Shown here: piece after piece, positions 59,146 to 64,000 of the stretch | Layout of the letters: each line of letters starts with the position of its first letter | Numbering within the stretch: position 1 is the stretch's first letter | From: Kutzneria buriramensis | GTDB taxonomy: Bacteria > Actinomycetota > Actinomycetes > Mycobacteriales > Pseudonocardiaceae | NCBI RefSeq assembly: GCF_003387475.1 | Contig: NZ_QUNO01000004.1 | Location: 186,001 to 250,000 of the forward strand | Direction: 5' to 3' | Length of the DNA: 64,000 nt | Translations under genes and position numbers: made by a program | The notes under the pieces: generated by a model | Told to the model about the DNA's origin: nothing | Databases searched by the model: none | What the model saw: only the letters and a program-made list of their open reading frames with translations

Positions 59146-59454
59146 TCACCGCGCTTGGCCACGTGCGCCACCCGCATGTCCGCGCTGATCAGCCGGCCGA
59201 GCACTCTCCTCCTTCGCAACCGTGGTGTCGGCCGTTACGACGATGGCTCCGCTGAACGGCATCTCGGCCATTGCTCGGACGATCTGCATCCGACGGTCGA
59301 AGCTCTCGTCGTGCTGATGCAGGTTGGTCCGGTCCGGCAGCAACAGCGAGCGCAAACACTTGCGCAGGAGCGGGTGGTCCGACTCCTCGGTCAACACCGC
59401 CGCCATGGCGTACACGCGGCGGCGGTTGGGCAGCCAACAGCCGCTCTCGTCGAG
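59146..59454 (-). pseudogene. decayed DUF3800-like gene fragment
   Basis: The frame reads LDESG (59440-59454), then VYAMAAVLTEESDHPLLRKC, LRSLLLPDRTNLHQHDESFD and RRMQIVRAMAEMPFSGAIVV. This is the pattern of the N-terminal third of small actinomycete DUF3800-like proteins. There is no start codon in frame before LDESG (a TAA precedes), and after about residue 75 the sequence loses protein character. The C-terminal two thirds is missing. It is a probable remnant; a short functional version from GTG at 59415 cannot be excluded. Confidence 0.45.
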
Positions 59455-59471
59455 TGGAAACTCTTACTCAG

Positions 59472-59484
59472 ATTAGCTCCTAAT
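59472..59484. promoter_or_regulatory. MarR-type operator ATTAG-CTC-CTAAT
   Basis: A perfect 5-bp inverted repeat with a 3-bp centre, set in CTCA...GAG flanks, 18 bp before the MarR start. Such sites are typical autoregulatory MarR operators. Confidence 0.55.
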
Positions 59485-59502
59485 GAGAGGTACATTCGGT
59501 GG

Positions 59503-59946
59503 GTGATCGCTGACGAGCTGATGGCCACGGTGATGGGGCTGAAGCGGGTGGTGCGGCGGCGGCTCCAGGCGTCGCAGCCGGGGCCGAGGCTGCGCGGGGC
59601 GCAGACGGAGTTGCTGCGGGTGGTGCGGCTGAGCCCGGGGATCGGGGTGGCGGCGGCGGCGAAAGAACTGCATCTGGCCGGCAACACGGTGAGCACGCTG
59701 GTGAACCAGTTGATCGACAAGGAGTTGCTGCGCCGGGAGACGGACCCGAACGACCGGCGGGCGGCGAGGCTGCACCTGACGCCGAAGGCGGTGCGGCGGC
59801 AGGCGGCGTGGCGGGAGGAGCGCACGAAGCTGGTGGAAGGGGCGCTCCAAAGCCTGGACGAGGAGGAAGTGGCGGCTATCGAAAGAGCCCTGCCGGCGCT
59901 GCGCAAGCTGCTGGCGGAGCTGGGCGGGGAAGGGGCGAGCGCATGA
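59503..59946 (+). CDS. MarR family transcriptional regulator
   Basis: 147 aa from the GTG at 59503. Winged-helix features: GAQTELLRVVRLSPGIGVAAAAKELHLAGNTVSTLVNQLIDKELLRRETDPNDRR, the last part being the wing (residues about 35-90). It is coupled by ATGA to an ABC exporter ATPase and probably represses the operon in response to a drug-like ligand. Frames upstream are rejected because the operator lies there. Confidence 0.87.
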   Translation: MIADELMATVMGLKRVVRRRLQASQPGPRLRGAQTELLRVVRLSPGIGVAAAAKELHLAGNTVSTLVNQLIDKELLRRETDPNDRRAARLHLTPKAVRRQAAWREERTKLVEGALQSLDEEEVAAIERALPALRKLLAELGGEGASA

Positions 59947-60749
59947 CGGAACTGGCGGTGAGCTGCACGGACGTCCGGCACGCCTTCGGCGACACGGTGG
60001 CGGTGGACGGCGTGGACCTGGACGTCCGCGCGGGCGAGGTGTTCGGGTTACTGGGGCCGAACGGCGCGGGCAAGACGACGACGATCCGGATGATCACGAC
60101 GCTGCTGCCGTCGCCGCCGGGACGGATCACGGTGTTCGGCCGCGACGTGGCCAAGGGCACGATGGCGGTACGGCGGCTGATCGGCTATGTGCCGCAACAG
60201 CTTTCGGCGGACGCGACGCTGACCGGACGGGAGAACGTGGCGCTGTTCGCGCGGCTGTTCGACGTGCCGAGACGCGCACGGGCGTCCAAAGTGGACGAAG
60301 TCCTGGACGCGGTGGGGCTGCTGGATGTGGCGGACCGGCAGGCAGGCACGTACTCGGGCGGCATGATCCGCCGGCTGGAACTGGCGCAGGCCCTGGTCAG
60401 CGCCCCACGCCTGCTGGTGCTGGACGAGCCGACGATCGGCCTGGACCCGATCGCCCGCGCCGGCGTCTGGGAGCGGATCCAGCAGGTACGCGAGGAGACC
60501 GGCATGACGGTGCTGGTGACCACGCACTACATGGCCGAGGCGGACGAGTTCTGTGACCGGATCGCGTTGATGCACAAGGGAAAACTCACGGACATGGGGA
60601 CGCCGGCCGAGCTGCGCGCGGCGTTGGGGCCGGACGCGACGCTGGACGACGTGTTCCGCGCGAGCACAGGCGGTGACCTGGAGGGCGACGCGGCGAAGGG
60701 GCTGCGCGAGGTTCGCGCGACTCGGCGCACGGCCCGGCGGCTGGGGTAG
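59943..60749 (+). CDS. ABC exporter ATP-binding protein (DrrA-like)
   Basis: 268 aa. Walker A is GPNGAGKTTT, the signature is TYSGGMIRRLELAQAL and Walker B is LLVLDEPTIGLDP, with the typical DrrA C-terminal DATLDDVFRASTGGDL. It drives the ABC-2 permease encoded next, most likely exporting an antibiotic-like or lipid substrate. It has a TTA codon at 60048. Coupled to MarR. Confidence 0.92.
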   Translation: MTELAVSCTDVRHAFGDTVAVDGVDLDVRAGEVFGLLGPNGAGKTTTIRMITTLLPSPPGRITVFGRDVAKGTMAVRRLIGYVPQQLSADATLTGRENVALFARLFDVPRRARASKVDEVLDAVGLLDVADRQAGTYSGGMIRRLELAQALVSAPRLLVLDEPTIGLDPIARAGVWERIQQVREETGMTVLVTTHYMAEADEFCDRIALMHKGKLTDMGTPAELRAALGPDATLDDVFRASTGGDLEGDAAKGLREVRATRRTARRLG

Positions 60750-60826
60750 CGGAATCGGCCCACGACGAAGCCGGCGGGATGCGATCGGCTGGGCGGAGCG
60801 GACTTGGCCTGGTGAAGGGAGATGGG

Positions 60827-61627
60827 ATGTCGGTGCCGACGATGGCGAAGAACGGACCGGCGCTGCCGATGGTGTTGCTCAACCGGGTGGGCACGATGTG
60901 CCTGGTCGAACTCCAGAAGCTGCGGCACGATCGGACGGAGCTGATCACCCGCGCGATCCAGCCGGCGTTGTGGCTGCTGATCTTCGGGGAGACCTTCACC
61001 CGGCTGCGGGCGATCCCGACGGGCAATCTGCCGTACCTGGACTACCTGGCGCCGGGGATTCTGGCGCAGTCGGCGCTGTTCGTGTCCATCTTCTACGGCA
61101 TCCAGATCATCTGGGAGCGGGACGCCGGCGTGCTGTCGAAGCTGATGGTGACGCCGACGCCGCGCTCGGCGCTGATCGCCGGCAAGGCGTTCGCGGCGGG
61201 CATCCGGGCGATCGCGCAGGCGGTGGTGGTGCTGGTGCTGTCGGCGGTCCTGGGCGTCACGCTGACGGCGAATCCCCTGAAGCTGCTGGGAGTTATGGTC
61301 GTGGTGGTGCTGGGGTCGGCCTTCTTCTGCTGCCTGTCGATCACGATCGCGGGCATCGTGATGAGCCGCGAGCGCCTGATGGGCATCGGCCAGGCGATCA
61401 CGATGCCGCTCTTCTTCGCCTCGAACGCGCTGTACCCGGTGGACCTGATGCCGGGCTGGCTCCAGGTGCTCAACCACGTCAACCCACTGAGCTACGAGGT
61501 GGATGCGCTGCGCGGCCTGCTGCTGGGCACGCCGGCGAGCCTGTGGCTGGACTTCGCGGTCCTGGTCGGCACGGCGGTGCTGGGCATCGCGGTGGCCTCG
61601 GCGCTCCTGCCCCGGCTCGCCCGCTGA
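60827..61627 (+). CDS. ABC-2 type exporter permease (DrrB-like)
   Basis: 266 aa from the ATG at 60827 (AGGGAGATGGG site). About six helices, with the ABC-2 signature region FVSIFYGIQIIWERDAGVLSKLMVTPTPRSALIAGK and FFASNALYPVDLMPGWLQVLNHVNPLSY. It pairs with the DrrA-like ATPase. It lies 77 bp after the ATPase gene, in the same operon. Confidence 0.9.
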   Translation: MSVPTMAKNGPALPMVLLNRVGTMCLVELQKLRHDRTELITRAIQPALWLLIFGETFTRLRAIPTGNLPYLDYLAPGILAQSALFVSIFYGIQIIWERDAGVLSKLMVTPTPRSALIAGKAFAAGIRAIAQAVVVLVLSAVLGVTLTANPLKLLGVMVVVVLGSAFFCCLSITIAGIVMSRERLMGIGQAITMPLFFASNALYPVDLMPGWLQVLNHVNPLSYEVDALRGLLLGTPASLWLDFAVLVGTAVLGIAVASALLPRLAR

Positions 61628-61651
61628 GGACGAGCCGGGACAGCGCGGGAA

Positions 61652-62698
61652 TCAGCGTCCCCAGCCGGGACCCCAGCCGCCCTCGATCTGGCGGCTGCGC
61701 TGGAGCAGCGCCATGCCGCCGTACGGGTAGTCGACCGGAACCTCGCTGGCGGTGTTCAGCCGCTCCATCTCCTTCTCGGTGAGCACGAGGTCGGCCGCGG
61801 CCATGTTGTCGGCGAACTGCTCCTGCGTGCGCGCGCCGATGATCACGGAGGTGACCTGCGTCCGGCCCTTCACCCAGGCCAGCGCCACCTGGGCGGCGCT
61901 GATCTCACGCTCGGTGGCGATCGTCCGCACGGTCTCGATCACGTCCCAGGTCCGCTGCGCGGCGGACCGCTGCACGAAGAAGGAGCTCGTGCCGGCGTTG
62001 CTGAGCCTGGTGTCGGCCGGCGCCTCGGCGTCCCGCTGATACTTGCCGGTCAGCATGCCGCCGGCCAGCGGCGACCACGGCAGCAGGCCGAGGCCGGTCG
62101 ACTCGCACGCCGGCACGATCTCCCACTCGATCTCCCGGCTGAGCAGGTTGTACTGCGGCTGGAGCGTGACCGGTTTGACCAGGCCGCGCGCTTCGGCGAG
62201 GTCGACGGCCTTCTGCACCTGCCAGCCGAGGAAGTTGGACAGACCGTAATAGCGGATCTTGCCGGTCCGCACCGCGCCGTCGAGGAACTCCAGCGTCTCG
62301 GCCAGCGGCGTGATCGGGTCCCAGGCGTGCACCTGGTACAGGTCGATGGTCTCGATCCCGAGCCGGCGCAGGGACGCGGTGAGCGCCTGGTCCAGGTGCC
62401 GCCGCGACAGCCCGACCGCGTTCGGGTCGGTGGTGTCGGTCGGGAACCGGCCCTTGGTCGCGATCACGATCTTGTCGGTGACCTCGCCGGGTCGCGACGC
62501 CAGCCACTTGCCGACGATCGTCTCGGAGACGCCGCCGGAGTACACGTCCGCGGTGTCGATCAGCGTCCCACCCGCGGCCGCGAACGCGTCGAGCTGCGCG
62601 TGCGAGCCCTCCTCGTCGGTCTCGCGGCCGAAGGTCATGGTGCCGAGCGCGAGCGCGGACACCGAGCAGCCGCTGCCGCCGAGCTTTCGATACTCCAC
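61652..62698 (-). CDS. aldo/keto reductase (Kv-beta-like group)
   Basis: 348 aa from a GTG with GGGAG upstream. AKR motifs: GTLIDTADVYSGGVSE (Asp, Tyr), IVIATKGRFP (Lys), LYQVHAWDP (His). The C-terminal NADPH-binding VIIGARTQEQFADNMAAA is present. It resembles YajO/AKR11-14-type reductases of broad substrate range. It is downstream of arginine deiminase with a nested hairpin in the 75-bp gap. Confidence 0.88.
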   Translation of the reverse strand: MEYRKLGGSGCSVSALALGTMTFGRETDEEGSHAQLDAFAAAGGTLIDTADVYSGGVSETIVGKWLASRPGEVTDKIVIATKGRFPTDTTDPNAVGLSRRHLDQALTASLRRLGIETIDLYQVHAWDPITPLAETLEFLDGAVRTGKIRYYGLSNFLGWQVQKAVDLAEARGLVKPVTLQPQYNLLSREIEWEIVPACESTGLGLLPWSPLAGGMLTGKYQRDAEAPADTRLSNAGTSSFFVQRSAAQRTWDVIETVRTIATEREISAAQVALAWVKGRTQVTSVIIGARTQEQFADNMAAADLVLTEKEMERLNTASEVPVDYPYGGMALLQRSRQIEGGWGPGWGR

Positions 62699-62703
62699 AA
62701 TGG

Positions 62704-62752
62704 ACTCCCAGGGCGTTTGAATGGCTTGCAATTCCATTCTGTCCCTGGAGTT
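62704..62752. terminator. nested hairpin between arcA and aldo/keto reductase
   Basis: Outer arms ACTCCCAGGG and CCCTGGAGT (one bulge) enclose an inner AATGG/CCATT stem. It probably terminates arginine deiminase transcripts or attenuates the downstream gene. Confidence 0.5.
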
Positions 62753-62773
62753 ACTCCATTTGCGGGGTATTTT

Positions 62774-64000
62774 CTACAGGGCCTCCCTCAGCACCGGGCA
62801 GGACATGCAGCGCGGGCCGCCGCGGCCGGAGCCCAGCTCGGAGCCGCTGATCCGGAGCACCTCGATGCCGGCGTCCTCCAGCCGCGCATTGGTTTCCACA
62901 TTTCGTTCGTACGCGACGACAACGCCCGGAGCGACGGCGAGCGTGTTGTTTCCGTCGTCCCACTGCTCGCGTTCCGCGGTCACCGCGTCCAGGCCGGTGT
63001 CGATCACGCGCAGCCGCTCGATGCCCATCGCGGTCGCGGCCGCGTCGAGGAACGGCGACGGGCCGTCGACGGTCACGCCGCCGGCGCCGTCGGGCCGCAG
63101 CGTGAAGGCGGACAGCGAGTCGCGGATCGCCGGGTACATCACCACGGCATCCCGGTCGACCATGGTGCACACGGTGTCCAGGTGCATGGTGGCGCGCTCC
63201 TGCGCGATCGGCACGGCGAGCACGGTGTGCGCGAGGCCGTCCAGGAACACCGAGCGGGCGAAGGACTCCGCGCCGGCGGGCGTGGTGCGCTCGCCGACAC
63301 CGATCGCCAGCACGCCCTGTGACAGCAGCAGGACGTCACCGCCCTCCAGCGGCGCCGAGTGCGCGCCGTAGGCGCGGGAGGTCTTGGCGAACCGCGGGTG
63401 GTACGCGTAGATCAGGTCGGTGATCGACGACTCGCGGCGGCGGGCCGGCATCACCAGCGACGACACGGCGACCCGGTCCGCGACCCAGGCCGAGGAGTCG
63501 CGGGTGAACAGCAGGTTGGGCAGCGGCGCGATGGCGAAGTCGTGCGGCTGGTGCATGTGCCGCACCAGCGACCCGCCCTCGGCGGCCGGCAGCTCCTCGA
63601 ACGTCATGCCGGCCATCAGCACCGTGGCCAGTTCGGACGGCACGAGCGTGGACAGGTGCGAGCGCAGCGCATCGGCCAGGTCGATGCCGAGCTGGCGCTC
63701 GTCGACGGCGGCGTAGATGCCGGCGGCTCGGGCGCGCTGGTCCTCCAGCGAGGTCCGCAGCAGGGTGGACAGCAGCAGCACCTCGACGCCCCGCGAGCGC
63801 AGCGTCTCGGCGAACGCGTCGTGCTCCTCCTGGGCCCGGCCGACCCAGGGGATGCCGTCGAACAGCAGCTGGTCGTTGTTGCGCGGGGTCAGCCGCTTCA
63901 GTTCCAGGCCGGGGCGGTGCAGCAGCACCGTGCGCAGCGGCCCGACCTCGCTGTCGACCCTCGGCGCGGGCGAGAAGTCCGTGGCAGAACTGATGTCTGA
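62774..64000 (-). CDS. arcA: arginine deiminase (5' end cut by window)
   Basis: 408 codons are present; the start lies just outside, since in-frame residues begin [11 protein letters not shown] right at the edge. Motifs: [25 protein letters not shown], and the catalytic Cys in [10 protein letters not shown] near the C terminus, with EGGDVL and TMHLDTVC providing Asp/His of the active site. It converts arginine to citrulline and ammonia. No arcB or arcC is visible downstream, so it may serve ammonia production or acid tolerance rather than the full ADI pathway. Confidence 0.93.
   Translation of the reverse strand, partial: SDISSATDFSPAPRVDSEVGPLRTVLLHRPGLELKRLTPRNNDQLLFDGIPWVGRAQEEHDAFAETLRSRGVEVLLLSTLLRTSLEDQRARAAGIYAAVDERQLGIDLADALRSHLSTLVPSELATVLMAGMTFEELPAAEGGSLVRHMHQPHDFAIAPLPNLLFTRDSSAWVADRVAVSSLVMPARRRESSITDLIYAYHPRFAKTSRAYGAHSAPLEGGDVLLLSQGVLAIGVGERTTPAGAESFARSVFLDGLAHTVLAVPIAQERATMHLDTVCTMVDRDAVVMYPAIRDSLSAFTLRPDGAGGVTVDGPSPFLDAAATAMGIERLRVIDTGLDAVTAEREQWDDGNNTLAVAPGVVVAYERNVETNARLEDAGIEVLRISGSELGSGRGGPRCMSCPVLREAL

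Noticed and set aside
1-64000. CRISPR arrays, insertion sequences, integrases, rRNA operons
   Set aside because: No regular direct repeats with spacers, no transposase or integrase motifs and no rRNA-like sequence were seen.

Overview
The window is very GC-rich (about 70% or more), with GTG/TTG starts, stop-start overlaps, TTGTCCACA-type DnaA boxes, SigE-like sigma modules, TPR-type XRE regulators and DUF6474/DUF5926-type genes. This points to an actinomycete, probably Pseudonocardiales (Kutzneria, Amycolatopsis or Lentzea type); the genus is inference. No insertion sequence, prophage, CRISPR array or rRNA operon is visible. It reads as ordinary chromosome with a few accessory pieces.

Layout. 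0-5 kb: a PLP aldolase/racemase-fold enzyme, then a TetR repressor divergent from a GH1 beta-glucosidase and sugar MFS transporter, closed by three hairpins. 5-10.7 kb: two small conserved proteins divergent from an XRE-TPR regulator coupled to an APH-fold kinase, then a macrolide-phosphotransferase homologue, a hydrolase and a TPR protein. 10.6-13.6 kb: a copper operon (membrane protein, YcnI-like, CopC, CopD). 13.6-17.1 kb: a complete osmoprotectant ABC transporter. 17-22.4 kb: TetR with its membrane-protein target, a TM0106-type nuclease, an SDR and an aldo/keto reductase. 22.5-27.5 kb: UDP-glucose dehydrogenase, a gamma-glutamyltransferase homologue, then a NarL-type two-component pair preceded by a parS-like palindrome. 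27.5-31.7 kb: membrane-fused multicopper oxidase, thioredoxin, MerR, GNAT and three small genes. 32-35.4 kb: a Doc toxin module, zinc-ribbon protein, small membrane proteins, hydrolase and anti-sigma-type ATPase. 35.5-38.3 kb: a chitinase with two DasR-type operators, and tRNA-Gly. 38.5-41.5 kb: a sigma factor fused to a membrane anti-sigma-like tail, and an Fpg/Nei glycosylase. 41.6-49.9 kb: lutABC beside a LytS/LytTR pair and a DUF485 plus sodium:solute symporter, which together look like a unit for sensing, importing and oxidising lactate or related monocarboxylates. 50-58.4 kb: two SigE-type sigma/membrane-partner modules, rhodanese, DUF4328, P450, glycerophosphodiesterase, SEC-C protein, DUF952 and ferritin, with two intergenic clusters of DnaA boxes. 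58.4-64 kb: a decayed DUF3800-like gene, a MarR-ABC exporter operon, an aldo/keto reductase and arginine deiminase, cut by the window end.

The most interesting signals are non-coding. A perfect 18-bp parS-like palindrome and two DnaA-box clusters suggest an origin-proximal region with replication or segregation control sites. The ferritin/glycerophosphodiesterase neighbourhood resembles the origin-proximal region of mycobacterial chromosomes. The most unusual proteins are the sigma/anti-sigma fusion with a long Thr/Pro-rich exterior tail, the multicopper oxidase with its own membrane domain, and the XRE-TPR/APH regulator-kinase locus with an overlapping upstream ORF.
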